Shown here: one piece after another, positions 1 to 6,138 of the stretch | How positions within the stretch are numbered: the first letter of the stretch is position 1 | How the letters are laid out: every line of letters begins with the position of its first letter | From: Massilia sp. | GTDB lineage: Bacteria; Pseudomonadota; Gammaproteobacteria; Burkholderiales; Burkholderiaceae_D | Length of the DNA: 6,138 nucleotides | Direction: 5' to 3' | Assembly: GCA_003520365.1 (NCBI GenBank) | Contig: DOUW01000460.1 | Location: forward strand, 1-6,138 | The notes under the pieces: generated by a model | Seen by the model: the letters and a program-made list of their open reading frames with translations, nothing else | Database searches by the model: none | Told to the model about the DNA's origin: nothing | Made by a program: the position numbers and the translations under genes

Positions 1-570
1 CGCAAGGAACTGCGCCGCTGGCTGCGCCGCCTGCACGACGAGCTGCACGTCACCTCGATCTTCGTCACCCACGACCAGGAAGAAGCGCTGGAAGTGGCCG
101 ACCAGGTGGTCCTGATGAACAAGGGCCGCGTCGAGCAGCTCGGCACGCCGGAAAGCGTCTATAACCAGCCGGCGTCGCCTTTCGTCTACGGCTTCCTCGG
201 TAACGTCAACCTGTTCCACGGCCGCGTGCACGAAGGCGTGCTGGCCAGCGGCGACGCCCTGTTCGACGCGCCCAGCCTGAATGGCGTGACGAATGCCGAA
301 GGCATCGGCTACGTCCGTCCGCACGACCTGGATGTGGAACGCTATGTGCCAGGGCAGCCGGGCCAGCCGGGCATCGCCGTCAAGCTGCGCCGCGCGCACG
401 CGATCGGCCCGCTGGCCCAGCTCGACCTCGAGCGCCTCGACACCGCCCAATTGATCGAGGCCGTGATCCCGAACGAACGCTTCGCGCGCCTCGGCCTGAA
501 GGAAGGCGAGACGCTTACCGTGCGTCCGCGCCGCATCGAAGTGTTCGTCGACGAGGGGGGCGGCATATGA
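1..570 (+). CDS. cysA: Sulfate/thiosulfate ABC transporter ATP-binding protein CysA, 3' part only
   Basis: CysA hydrolyses ATP to drive sulfate/thiosulfate import through the CysT/CysW membrane channel, working on the cytoplasmic face. The reading frame is open from base 1 to a TGA at 568-570, giving the last 189 residues of a protein that is about 365 residues in E. coli. The start, Walker A, signature motif and Walker B lie left of the window. Visible here are the end of the ATPase domain ([12 protein letters not shown], typical of CysA) and the H-loop [14 protein letters not shown], whose switch histidine is codon 70-72. The linker [17 protein letters not shown] follows, then a C-terminal TOBE-type regulatory domain ending in [11 protein letters not shown] short PGQPGQPG stretch (349-372) lies in a variable part of this domain. 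The stop overlaps the cysB start, so the two genes are very likely co-transcribed. Family assignment is firm; sulfate rather than another anion is inferred from similarity and the CysB neighbour. Confidence 0.93.
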   Translation, partial: RKELRRWLRRLHDELHVTSIFVTHDQEEALEVADQVVLMNKGRVEQLGTPESVYNQPASPFVYGFLGNVNLFHGRVHEGVLASGDALFDAPSLNGVTNAEGIGYVRPHDLDVERYVPGQPGQPGIAVKLRRAHAIGPLAQLDLERLDTAQLIEAVIPNERFARLGLKEGETLTVRPRRIEVFVDEGGGI

Positions 571-1499
571 ACTTCCAGCAGCTGCGCTCGGTCCGCGAGG
601 CCGCGCGCCGCAACTTCAACCTGACCGACGTCGCCAACGCGCTGTTCACCTCGCAGCCGGGCGTGTCGCGCCAGATCCGCGAACTCGAGGAAGAACTCGG
701 CGTCGTCATCTTCGAGCGCAACGGCAAGCGCCTGACCGGCCTCACCGGGCCGGGCAAGGGTATCCTGAAGATCGTCGAGCGCCTGCTGGTGGAAGCGGAG
801 AACCTGGCCCAGGCCAGCCAGGAATACGCGGCCCAGGACAGCGGCACGCTGACGATTGCCGTCACCCACACCCAGGCGCGCTATGCGCTGCCGCAGGTGG
901 TGCAGTCCTTCCGCAACGCCTTCCCGAACGTGCGCATCGCCCTGCAGCAGAGCGCGCCGGAACACATCGCCGAATGGGTGCTGTCGGGCCGCGCCGACAT
1001 CGGCATCGCCACCGAGGGCCTGTCGGCCTTCCCCGACCTGGTCTCTTTTCCGTGCTACCGCTGGAGCCACGTGGTGGTGGCGCCGGACGGCCATCCGCTG
1101 CTGGGCAGTACGCCGCTCAAGCTGGACGACCTGGCCAACTATCCGCTGATTACCTACGACGTCGGCTACACCGGCCGCGGCCACATCGACGAAGCCTTCC
1201 GCAGCGCCGGGCTGACGCCGGACATCGTCCTCACAGCCATGGATTCGGACGTCATCAAGCAGTACGTGTCGCTGGGGATGGGCGTGGGCATCATCGCCTC
1301 GATGGCTTTCGACCACGGCCGCGACCGCGGCCTGCGCGCGGTCGAGTCCTCGCACCTGTTCGCGCCGAACGTGACGCGCCTGGCCGTGCGGCGCGGGGCG
1401 TATCTGCGGGCTTACGCTTACCACTTCATCGAGCGTTTCGCTCCCGGGTTCACGCGCTCGGATATCGAGAAGACGCTGCAGGCGGAAGTGGCGGCGTAG
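567..1499 (+). CDS. cysB: CysB-type LysR-family transcriptional regulator of sulfur assimilation
   Basis: CysB family regulators activate sulfate uptake and cysteine biosynthesis genes, responding to N- or O-acetylserine and sulfur anions. The 310-residue product has an N-terminal winged helix-turn-helix (about residues 1-60, with [28 protein letters not shown] split over 18-45), a linker helix, and a two-lobed effector domain (about 93-300). The CysB signature THTQARY is at 100-106. The anion-contacting residues known from enterobacterial CysB, Thr100, Gln103, Thr149 and Thr202, are present at the same numbers. ATG is preceded by GAGGGG (553-558) at 8-base spacing and overlaps the cysA stop as ATGA, suggesting translational coupling. 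The protein is about 14 residues shorter at the C-terminus than E. coli CysB (324), and its TAG stop lies inside a REP-like repeat. Betaproteobacteria can also carry paralogues of this family such as SsuR/Cbl; the position behind cysA favours CysB. Confidence 0.92.
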   Translation: MNFQQLRSVREAARRNFNLTDVANALFTSQPGVSRQIRELEEELGVVIFERNGKRLTGLTGPGKGILKIVERLLVEAENLAQASQEYAAQDSGTLTIAVTHTQARYALPQVVQSFRNAFPNVRIALQQSAPEHIAEWVLSGRADIGIATEGLSAFPDLVSFPCYRWSHVVVAPDGHPLLGSTPLKLDDLANYPLITYDVGYTGRGHIDEAFRSAGLTPDIVLTAMDSDVIKQYVSLGMGVGIIASMAFDHGRDRGLRAVESSHLFAPNVTRLAVRRGAYLRAYAYHFIERFAPGFTRSDIEKTLQAEVAA

Positions 1500-1624
1500 G
1501 GTGGGCGCCCCTGTGCCCACGCGTAAACGATGAGCAGACGCGGCGCCTCATAAATGCCAACATGACGCAGGCTTCACGCGTGGGCACGTCATTGAGGCCA
1601 TTGGCCTCAATGACCCCACCCTAC
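1496..1624. repeat. REPIN-like inverted repeat element (two facing REP sequences)
   Basis: This 129-base element fills the convergent cysB-tas gap. Outer arms GTAGGGTGGG (1496-1505) and CCCACCCTAC (1615-1624) are perfect 10-base complements. Inner arms GTGCCCACGCGT (1513-1524) and ACGCGTGGGCAC (1576-1587) are perfect 12-base complements. Each half is itself a small palindrome. The left half pairs GTGGGC (1501-1506) with GCCCAC (1515-1520). The right half, read on the minus strand, pairs GTGGG with CCCAC around an extra 12-base-pair hairpin (1588-1614). Each half begins 5' with GTAG, the tetranucleotide known at the foot of REP sequences mobilised by RAYT transposases. The 51-base spacer (1525-1575) has only a weak ATGAG/CTCAT pairing and no ORF. 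No clear target duplication flanks the element. It could instead be a small MITE; genome-wide copies would settle it. Confidence 0.7.
1588..1614. terminator. Strong hairpin between convergent genes, possible bidirectional terminator
   Basis: GTCATTGAGGCC (1588-1599) and GGCCTCAATGAC (1603-1614) are perfect 12-base complements around a 3-base ATT loop. The hairpin lies 7 bases past the tas stop on the minus strand and about 90 bases past the cysB stop on the plus strand. Neither side has a T tract, so it is not a canonical intrinsic terminator. A role in stopping read-through or protecting mRNA 3' ends is inferred from position and from what REP hairpins are known to do. Confidence 0.4.
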
Positions 1625-2667
1625 TGCCCCGGATTCGTGATCCGTGCATGAATCGCATCGATCGCGTCCGTCACCTCACGCGACAACACGATCTCCGCCG
1701 CATCGATGTTCTCCTTCAGCTGCGCCAGGTTGGTCGCCCCGATGATGGTCGACCCCACGAACCACCTCGAGTAACACCAGGCCAGCGCCATCTGCGCCGG
1801 GCTCGAACCGTTCGCGCGCGCCAGCGCCGCGTATTCGCGGGTGGCCGCCAGCACCTCGGGGCGCACGTAGCGCGGGCTCCAGTTCGGCGGGAAGATCGTC
1901 AGCCGGCCGTGCGCCTTCGGATCGTCGATGTACTTGGCCGTGAGCTGGCCGAAGGCGAGCGGACTGTAGGCCAGCAGGCTGACGTCTTCGCGGAAGCACA
2001 CCTCGTCGAGCAGGGTGGTCTCGAAAGCGCGCGCCGTCAGGTTGTACAAATTCTGGATGGTGGCGATGCGCGGCAGGCCCTGCGTTTCGCTCTGCTTCAC
2101 GTACTCGCACACGCCCCAGGGGCTTTCGTTCGAGACGCCGATGTGGCGGATCTTGCCGGCCTTGACCAGTTCACCCAGCGCGCCCAGGGTTTCCTCGATC
2201 GGCACGCTGTCGCGCTCGCGCTTCGGGTTGAAGCTGTTGGAACCGAAGATCGGGACATTCCGGCTCGGCCAGTGGACCTGGTAGAGGTCGATATAGTCCG
2301 TCTGCAAACGCTGCAGGCTCGTCTCCACCGCCGCGCGCACGTTGGCTGCGTCCAGGTCGTGCGATGCGCCGCGGATCCAGGCCATGTTCGCGTTCGGGCC
2401 GGCGATTTTCGAGGCGATCACCAGGTCGTCGCGGCGGCCGCGTTTTTGCAGCCAAGTGCCGATGAAGCGCTCGGTCGAACCCTGGGTCTCGGCGCGGCCC
2501 ATCACCGGATACATCTCGGCGGTATCGATGAAGTTGATGCCGCGCCCGACCGCATAGTCGAGCTGGGCGTGCGCATCAAGCTCGGTGTTCTGCTCGCCGA
2601 AGGTCATGGTGCCCAGACAGGCTGTTGATACCATCAGGTCGCTGCGCCCCAGCCGTTTGCGTTCCAT
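1621..2667 (-). CDS. tas: NADP(H)-dependent aldo-keto reductase, Tas-like
   Basis: This is a soluble single-domain TIM-barrel oxidoreductase of the aldo-keto reductase superfamily, expected to reduce carbonyl compounds with NADPH; the true substrate is unknown. At 348 residues it matches E. coli Tas (346), with the family start GTMTFGEQN (19-27) followed by DAHAQLDYAV (31-40). The catalytic tetrad is visible: Asp48 and Tyr53 in FIDTAEMYP, Lys87 in IASKIAG, and His132 in YQVHWP. IGVSN is at 176-180, and the NADPH-binding segment GSTIIGATNLAQLKEN is at 305-320. ATG at 2667 is chosen because TAAGGGAAACGCG just upstream combines the pyrD stop with a good Shine-Dalgarno sequence. Tas follows pyrD by 10 bases and is probably the last gene of that operon. 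Its TAG stop lies in the right foot of the REPIN-like element. In E. coli, tas was found as a suppressor of tyrosine auxotrophy; that role need not carry over. Confidence 0.9.
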   Translation of the reverse strand: MERKRLGRSDLMVSTACLGTMTFGEQNTELDAHAQLDYAVGRGINFIDTAEMYPVMGRAETQGSTERFIGTWLQKRGRRDDLVIASKIAGPNANMAWIRGASHDLDAANVRAAVETSLQRLQTDYIDLYQVHWPSRNVPIFGSNSFNPKRERDSVPIEETLGALGELVKAGKIRHIGVSNESPWGVCEYVKQSETQGLPRIATIQNLYNLTARAFETTLLDEVCFREDVSLLAYSPLAFGQLTAKYIDDPKAHGRLTIFPPNWSPRYVRPEVLAATREYAALARANGSSPAQMALAWCYSRWFVGSTIIGATNLAQLKENIDAAEIVLSREVTDAIDAIHARITNPGQ

Positions 2668-2673
2668 CGCGTT

Positions 2674-2679
2674 TCCCTT
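2674..2679 (-). promoter_or_regulatory. tas ribosome binding site overlapping the pyrD stop codon
   Basis: On the minus strand, AAGGGA sits 6 bases before the tas ATG and shares its AA with the TAA stop of pyrD (2678-2680). A ribosome finishing pyrD therefore covers the tas initiation region, which suggests coupled translation and fixes the tas start. Confidence 0.65.
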
Positions 2680-3715
2680 AGTTCTTCAATGCGTCCGCGC
2701 ACTCGCGCACCAGCGCCGGGCCGCGGTAGATCAGGCCGCTGTACAGCTGCACCAGCTGGGCGCCGGCCGCCATCTTTTCCTTCGCATCAAGCCCCGACAG
2801 GATGCCGCCGACGCCGATGATCGGCACCGCGTCGCCCAGTACCTTCTTCATCTCGCGCACCACGATGTTCGACAGGTCGAACACCGGCGCGCCCGACAGG
2901 CCGCCGGTCTCTTTGCCGTGGCGCATGCCGGCGACGTGGTTGCGGCTGAGCGTGGTGTTGGTGGCGATCACGCCGTCGATCTTGTGGCGCAGCAGGGCGC
3001 CGGCGATGTTCTGGATCTGGTCGGCGTCGATGTCCGGGGCGATCTTCAGTGCCAGCGGCACGTAGCGTCCGCTCGCGTCCGCCAGGCGGGTCTGTTCAAG
3101 CTTCAGCTGCGACAGCAGGTCGTCCAGCTCGGAGGCGCCCTGCAGTTGGCGCAGGTTCTTGGTGTTCGGCGAGGAGATGTTGACCGTGACGTAGCTGGCG
3201 TAAGGGTAGACCTTGCGCAGGCAGTGCAGGTAATCCTCGGCCGCGCGCTCGATCGGCGTGTCGGCGTTCTTGCCGATGTTCAGGCCGAGTACGCCCTGCT
3301 TTTCCTGGTAGAAGCGCGACGCTTGTACATTCGCGACAAACGCGTCGACGCCGCCGTTGTTGAAACCCATGCGGTTGATGATGCCTTGCGCAGCCGGCAG
3401 GCGGAACATGCGCGGCTTCGGGTTGCCGGCCTGGGCGCGCGGGGTGACGGTGCCGATCTCGATCGAGCCGAAGCCGAGCGCGGCCAAGCCGTCGATGTAG
3501 GCGCCGTCCTTGTCGAGGCCGGCGGCAAGGCCGACCGGGTTCGGAAAAGTGATGCCCATCACGGTGCGCGGATCGGGCGCGGGCTTCCTGAACATGCCGG
3601 TCATGCCGCGCTCGGCGGCGCGGCGCAGGGCCGGCAGGGTCAGGTTGTGGGCGGTTTCAGGCGGCAGCGCGAACAGCAGGGGGCGGGCGAGGGTGTACAG
3701 GAGTTTGTCGGACAT
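2678..3715 (-). CDS. pyrD: Dihydroorotate dehydrogenase (quinone), class 2
   Basis: PyrD oxidises dihydroorotate to orotate in pyrimidine synthesis. It passes electrons through FMN to membrane quinone and acts as a peripheral protein on the inner membrane. The 345 residues compare with 336 in E. coli. The N-terminal 40 or so residues form the class 2 quinone-tunnel extension ([20 protein letters not shown]). Motifs follow in order: AAGLDKDG (64-71), [13 protein letters not shown] (81-93), INRMGFNN (113-120), and NISSPNT (179-185) with catalytic Ser182, the serine that marks class 2. KIAPD (224-228), ATNTT (251-255), and the FMN phosphate-binding GVGGI (301-305) and YSG (325-327) complete the barrel. 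The frame stays open up to a TTG at 3772, but ATG at 3715 is chosen because homology starts there and a short SD-like AAGAG lies upstream. No key residue is missing. It lies 79 bases behind bpt and probably has its own promoter. Confidence 0.95.
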   Translation of the reverse strand: MSDKLLYTLARPLLFALPPETAHNLTLPALRRAAERGMTGMFRKPAPDPRTVMGITFPNPVGLAAGLDKDGAYIDGLAALGFGSIEIGTVTPRAQAGNPKPRMFRLPAAQGIINRMGFNNGGVDAFVANVQASRFYQEKQGVLGLNIGKNADTPIERAAEDYLHCLRKVYPYASYVTVNISSPNTKNLRQLQGASELDDLLSQLKLEQTRLADASGRYVPLALKIAPDIDADQIQNIAGALLRHKIDGVIATNTTLSRNHVAGMRHGKETGGLSGAPVFDLSNIVVREMKKVLGDAVPIIGVGGILSGLDAKEKMAAGAQLVQLYSGLIYRGPALVRECADALKN

Positions 3716-3741
3716 GGAACGCTCTTGGAAATGGTCGCAAC

Positions 3742-3772
3742 ATTGTACCGTGCGCGTGTGCCGTTTCGACAA
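3742..3772 (-). promoter_or_regulatory. Candidate pyrD promoter
   Basis: On the minus strand TTGTCG (3772-3767) and TACAAT (3747-3742) match the -35 (4 of 6) and -10 (5 of 6) sigma70 boxes. The spacer is 19 bases, longer than ideal. Transcription would begin near 3735, about 20 bases before the pyrD ATG. The match could be chance, but it lies in the 79-base bpt-pyrD gap where a promoter would be expected. Confidence 0.4.
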
Positions 3773-3786
3773 TTGCTGCGGCTACC

Positions 3787-3798
3787 CGCCCACCCTAC
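3787..3798 (-). repeat. Solitary REP foot or remnant at the bpt stop codon
   Basis: Read on the minus strand this is GTAGGGTGGGCG, identical over 12 bases to the left foot of the REPIN-like element at 1496-1507. The expected GCCCAC partner is absent downstream, so only part of a REP remains. Its TAG is the in-frame stop of bpt, as in the two other copies. Confidence 0.5.
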
Positions 3799-4523
3799 CG
3801 ATCCAGAATGCCCCACTTCCCGCCGATGCGCGCTTCCAGCGGGCGGAAATTGATCTTGTAGGCCATCTTCGGGCTCTGCTCGATCCAGTAGCCGAGGTAG
3901 ACGAAGGGCAGGCCCAGCTCGCGCGCCTGGCCGACCTGCCACATGATGTTGTAGGTACCGAAGGAAGCGCCGGGCACGTCCGGATCGAAGAAGGTGTAGA
4001 CCGAGGACAGGCCGTCGGACAGCACGTCGATGATCGACACCATCCGTAGCGTACCGTCGGGCTCGCGGAACTCGACCAGGCGCGTGTTGACCCGGCTTTG
4101 CAGCAGGAACTGGGCGTACTGGTCGCGGCTGTCCTGGTCCATGCCGCCGCCGACGTGGCGCGTGGTCTGGTAGCGCAGGTAGAGCGCGTAATGCTCGTCC
4201 GAGAAAGACAGGTTGGCCACCATGGCGGTCAGGTCCTCGTGGCGTTTCCAGGCGCGGCGCTGCGCGCGGTTCGGCGCGAAGTCGGCGCAGCGCACGCGCA
4301 CCGGGATGCAGGCCTGGCAGCCGTCGCAATACGGCCGGTAGGTGAAGATGCCGCTGCGGCGGAAGCCGTTCTTCACGAGCTCGGAGTACACGTCGGCATT
4401 GATCAGGTGCGAAGGCGTGGCCACCTGCGAGCGCGCCTGGCGCGCATCCAGATAGCTGCAGGGGTAGGGCGCGGTCGTGTAGAACTGCAGCGTGGAGAAG
4501 GGCAGGTCATTAAGGTGCGTCAT
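3795..4523 (-). CDS. bpt: Aspartate/glutamate leucyltransferase (Bpt, ATE family)
   Basis: Bpt transfers leucine from Leu-tRNA to proteins bearing N-terminal Asp or Glu, creating a Leu N-degron recognised by ClpS and degraded by ClpAP in the cytoplasm. The 242-residue product belongs to the arginyltransferase (ATE) fold family; bacterial members of this type are leucyl rather than arginyl transferases. The N-terminal cysteine cluster is present: Cys22 in YPCSYL and [10 protein letters not shown] with Cys66, Cys69 and Cys72. Conserved GNAT-like core segments follow: [12 protein letters not shown] (171-182), [10 protein letters not shown] (187-196), YLGYWI (209-214) and [11 protein letters not shown] (220-230). 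ATG at 4523 gives the usual length and follows a weak GAGAG. A TAGAAT -10-like hexamer (4559-4554) lies upstream without a convincing -35. It follows aat by 59 bases, so both N-degron transferases are side by side. Older annotations call this gene ate or arginyltransferase. Confidence 0.93.
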   Translation of the reverse strand: MTHLNDLPFSTLQFYTTAPYPCSYLDARQARSQVATPSHLINADVYSELVKNGFRRSGIFTYRPYCDGCQACIPVRVRCADFAPNRAQRRAWKRHEDLTAMVANLSFSDEHYALYLRYQTTRHVGGGMDQDSRDQYAQFLLQSRVNTRLVEFREPDGTLRMVSIIDVLSDGLSSVYTFFDPDVPGASFGTYNIMWQVGQARELGLPFVYLGYWIEQSPKMAYKINFRPLEARIGGKWGILDR

Positions 4524-4582
4524 GCAGGACTCTCGAGACGACGTGATGAACCTATTCTAACGAATCAACAGGGCGCGCACGG

Positions 4583-5305
4583 TTAGCCAGTCAACGGTGG
4601 CGCCACTTCCCAGCGTTCGATGGCCGGCTCGCGGATCGCCGAACGCAGGTGCTGCAGGAAGACGCTGCGCGGAATCGGCGCCGCGCCCAGCGAGGCCAGG
4701 TGGCCGGTCTCCTGCTGGCAATCGATCATCTGCACGCCATGCGCGCGCAGGAAGGCGACCAGGTAAGCGAGCGCGACTTTCGAGGCGTCGGAGACGCGCG
4801 CGAACATCGACTCGCCATAGAACATGCGGCCGATGCAGACGCCATAGGCGCCGCCGACCAGTTCGCCGTCGAGCCAGACCTCGGACGAGTGGGCATAGCC
4901 CATCCGGTGCAGGCCGGTATAGCCAGCGATGATGTCTTCGGAAATCCAGGTGCCGGGCCCGTCCTTGCGCGGCGCGGCGCAGGCGCGCATCACGGCGTCG
5001 AAGGCACTGTCGAAGCGCACCTGCCAGCGTCCGCCGCTCGTGCGGCTGCGTTCGATGCGGCGCAGGGTTTTCTTCAGGCTGTCGCTGATCTTGAACTGGC
5101 CCGTCTTGAGCACCATGCGCGGGTCGGTGCTCCACCAGAGGATGGGCTGGCCTTCGGAGAACCACGGGAAGATGCCGTTCTGGTAGGCCAGCAGCAGGCG
5201 CTGCGGCGACAGGTCGGCGCCGGCCGCGAGCAGGCCGGGCGCGTCGATGGTCAGCGCCTCGGACACGTCGGGAAACGGCGTATGCGCGTCGAGCCAGGGA
5301 ATCAT
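4583..5305 (-). CDS. aat: Leucyl/phenylalanyl-tRNA--protein transferase
   Basis: Aat moves Leu or Phe from aminoacyl-tRNA onto proteins with N-terminal Lys or Arg, marking them for ClpS/ClpAP. It works alone in the cytoplasm. The 240 residues compare with 234 in E. coli. Motifs in order are [10 protein letters not shown] (25-34), [10 protein letters not shown] (40-49), ILWWSTDPR (55-63), GTWISEDI (118-125), [18 protein letters not shown] (139-156), GESMFAR (164-170) and MIDCQ (193-197). Glu165 of GESMF and Gln197 of DCQ correspond to the catalytically important pair of E. coli Aat. The frame is open far upstream, but ATG at 5305 ([14 protein letters not shown]) is the family start. It falls 14 bases after the Nudix stop, and its Shine-Dalgarno sequence is weak (GCGAGC). 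Coupling to the Nudix gene is likely. Confidence 0.95.
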   Translation of the reverse strand: MIPWLDAHTPFPDVSEALTIDAPGLLAAGADLSPQRLLLAYQNGIFPWFSEGQPILWWSTDPRMVLKTGQFKISDSLKKTLRRIERSRTSGGRWQVRFDSAFDAVMRACAAPRKDGPGTWISEDIIAGYTGLHRMGYAHSSEVWLDGELVGGAYGVCIGRMFYGESMFARVSDASKVALAYLVAFLRAHGVQMIDCQQETGHLASLGAAPIPRSVFLQHLRSAIREPAIERWEVAPPLTG

Positions 5306-5319
5306 GGCGTGCTCGCTGG

Positions 5320-5910
5320 TCAGTCGGGTTCGCGCGGGGCGATCATCGGGCGGACGATGTCGTGGCTGTGGAACCCGTAACCGACCTGCTGGCCGCCCTC
5401 GCGCATTTTGACGCGATCTTCGAAAAACAGTTCCAGCGTCTTGCGGATGGTCGGGAAAGCCAGCTCGTCCCAAGGGATGTCGCGCTCGGCGAACAGCTGC
5501 ACTTCGAGGCTCTCCTCGCCGGGATGGAAGTCCAGGTCGCGCAGGGCGGCCAGGTAGAACATGTGCACCTGGTGCACGTGCGCGACGTTGAGCAGGGCAA
5601 ACAGCTTGCCGAGCTCGATGTTGGCGCCGGCCTCCTCGTCCGTTTCGCGTGCCGCGGCCTCGCCGGTGGTTTCGCCGTTTTCCATGAAGCCCGCGGGCAG
5701 GGTCCAGTAGCCGTAGCGCGGTTCGATCGCGCGCCGGCACAGCAGGACCTGCAGCTGCCCGTCCTGCTCCCACACTGGAATCGTGCCGATCACCATCTTT
5801 GGATTCTGGTAATGGATCGTGCCACACTGCGAGCACACATGGCGGGGCCGGTTGTCGCCTTCGGGAATGGCCAGCGCGACCGCATGGCCGCACTCGGAAC
5901 AGAATTTCAT
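5320..5910 (-). CDS. Nudix hydrolase with N-terminal zinc ribbon
   Basis: Nudix enzymes cleave nucleoside diphosphates linked to another group, using Mg2+. The substrate of this one is not evident; ADP-ribose, NAD-like compounds or other nucleotide sugars are possible. Its 196 residues begin with a four-cysteine zinc ribbon, CSEC (Cys4, Cys7) and CSQC (Cys26, Cys29), then YQNPKMV, typical of the Nudix_N_2 type of N-terminus. The Nudix box runs from Gly74 to Ala96: G, five residues, Glu80, seven residues, then RETDEEAGA, with the metal-binding Glu89, Glu92 and Glu93 all present. ATG at 5910 is the only start giving the intact ribbon; no Shine-Dalgarno sequence precedes it (CCGCCATTTTTT). A TAAAGT hexamer (5944-5939) might be a -10 box giving a roughly 20-base leader, but no -35 fits. 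It is the first gene of the leftward cluster and precedes aat by 14 bases. Confidence 0.9.
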   Translation of the reverse strand: MKFCSECGHAVALAIPEGDNRPRHVCSQCGTIHYQNPKMVIGTIPVWEQDGQLQVLLCRRAIEPRYGYWTLPAGFMENGETTGEAAARETDEEAGANIELGKLFALLNVAHVHQVHMFYLAALRDLDFHPGEESLEVQLFAERDIPWDELAFPTIRKTLELFFEDRVKMREGGQQVGYGFHSHDIVRPMIAPREPD

Positions 5911-6051
5911 AAAAAATGGCGGAAATGAATGTGTGCCTACTTTACACCCGAATGGCCCGGCTGTGCCGTCAGTGCGGGGCGCGTCCCGAGCGTCCGCGGG
6001 CTGTCGGTGCCCCCTTTGCTGCTGCAATCGCACATCGTGCCAGGATTAAGT

Positions 6052-6080
6052 TTGCCTAAACCGGCGAAGGGGCGTATAAT
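6052..6080 (+). promoter_or_regulatory. Promoter of the initiator tRNA gene
   Basis: A perfect -10 box TATAAT (6075-6080) is preceded by TTGCCT (6052-6057, 4 of 6 to the -35 consensus) with an ideal 17-base spacer. Transcription would start near 6087, leaving a leader of about 7 bases before the mature tRNA 5' end. The bases between -10 and start (TCATTTC) are AT-rich, unlike the GC-rich discriminator common at stringently controlled stable RNA genes. Confidence 0.75.
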
Positions 6081-6093
6081 TCATTTCATCAGA

Positions 6094-6138
6094 CGCGGGG
6101 TGGAGCAGTCTGGCAGCTCGTCGGGCTCATAACCCGAA
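6094..6138 (+). tRNA. Initiator tRNA-fMet (anticodon CAT), 5' part
   Basis: The 45 bases match the 5' half of bacterial initiator tRNA; the variable loop, T arm and acceptor 3' strand lie beyond the window. The acceptor 5' strand CGCGGGG is 6094-6100, starting with C1, which in initiators is left unpaired against A72. The D stem GAGC/GCTC (6103-6106, 6116-6119) carries the A11-U24 pair typical of initiators. The anticodon arm TCGGG-CTCATAA-CCCGA (6121-6137) has anticodon CAT at 6128-6130. It also has the three consecutive G-C pairs (6123-6125 with 6133-6135) that direct initiator tRNA to the ribosomal P site. These features separate it from elongator Met and lysidine-modified Ile tRNAs. Confidence 0.95.

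Noticed and set aside
349..372. Short direct repeat in cysA coding for PGQPGQPG
   Set aside because: Small low-complexity stretch in a variable part of the C-terminal domain; no sign of a functional repeat.
342..1520. 392-residue open frame on the minus strand across cysA and cysB
   Set aside because: It is antisense to two well-conserved genes, is rich in Arg, Ala, Gly and Val as expected of shadow frames in GC-rich DNA, and shows no family motif.
1648..2628. 326-residue open frame on the plus strand opposite tas
   Set aside because: Antisense shadow of a gene with complete catalytic residues; low-complexity RAV/RRQ composition and no recognisable domain.
3716..3772. N-terminal extension of PyrD from a TTG
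   Set aside because: The 19 added residues ([10 protein letters not shown]...) have no homology to PyrD and overlap the likely promoter; ATG at 3715 fits the family.
2585..3853. 422-residue open frame on the plus strand opposite pyrD
   Set aside because: Longer than pyrD itself but antisense to it and composed of Arg/Ala/Val/Gln repeats; no motif or credible start signal.
4554..4559. TAGAAT -10-like box upstream of bpt
   Set aside because: No -35 match at a suitable distance, so not listed as a promoter.
4649..5380. 243-residue plus-strand frame opposite aat
   Set aside because: Shadow frame; aat on the other strand has all family motifs.
5306..5893. Upstream extension of the aat frame by 196 codons
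   Set aside because: It runs through the Nudix gene in another frame; Aat homologues begin at MIPWL.
5911..6033. 41-residue extension of the Nudix protein
   Set aside because: The extra residues have no Nudix or zinc-ribbon features, and the ribbon normally starts within a few residues of the N-terminus.

Overview
The window is a stretch of ordinary high-GC proteobacterial chromosome. CysA-CysB gene order, a Nudix-aat-bpt-pyrD cluster and the protein sequences point to a betaproteobacterium, most likely Oxalobacteraceae (Massilia-like). The family-level placement is an inference from recalled gene order and sequence feel, not from a search.

Left part (1-1499, + strand): the 3' half of cysA, the ATPase of the sulfate/thiosulfate importer, runs through a 4-base ATGA overlap into cysB, the LysR-type regulator of sulfur assimilation. 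Transporter and regulator therefore sit in one transcription unit that probably begins left of the window.

Middle and right part (1621-5910, - strand): five genes read leftward in the order Nudix hydrolase, aat, bpt, pyrD, tas. Nudix-aat (14-base gap) and pyrD-tas (10-base gap) look tightly coupled. aat-bpt (59 bases) and bpt-pyrD (79 bases) have room for internal promoters, and a candidate one precedes pyrD. Aat and Bpt are the two bacterial aminoacyl-tRNA protein transferases of the Leu N-degron pathway. Aat adds Leu/Phe to N-terminal Lys/Arg and Bpt adds Leu to N-terminal Asp/Glu, feeding substrates to ClpS/ClpAP. PyrD makes orotate for pyrimidine synthesis and Tas is an aldo-keto reductase.

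Right edge (6052-6138, + strand): an initiator tRNA gene (CAT anticodon), cut off by the window end, sits behind a perfect TATAAT -10 box and is divergent from the Nudix gene.

The most interesting non-genic structure is a 129-base inverted-repeat element (1496-1624) filling the space between the convergent cysB and tas genes. It looks like a REPIN: two REP sequences facing each other, each starting with GTAG. The TAG inside each GTAG foot is the stop codon of the adjoining gene. A third 12-base match to the same REP foot supplies the stop codon of bpt. Apart from this, no new gene system is visible; all coding genes belong to known families.
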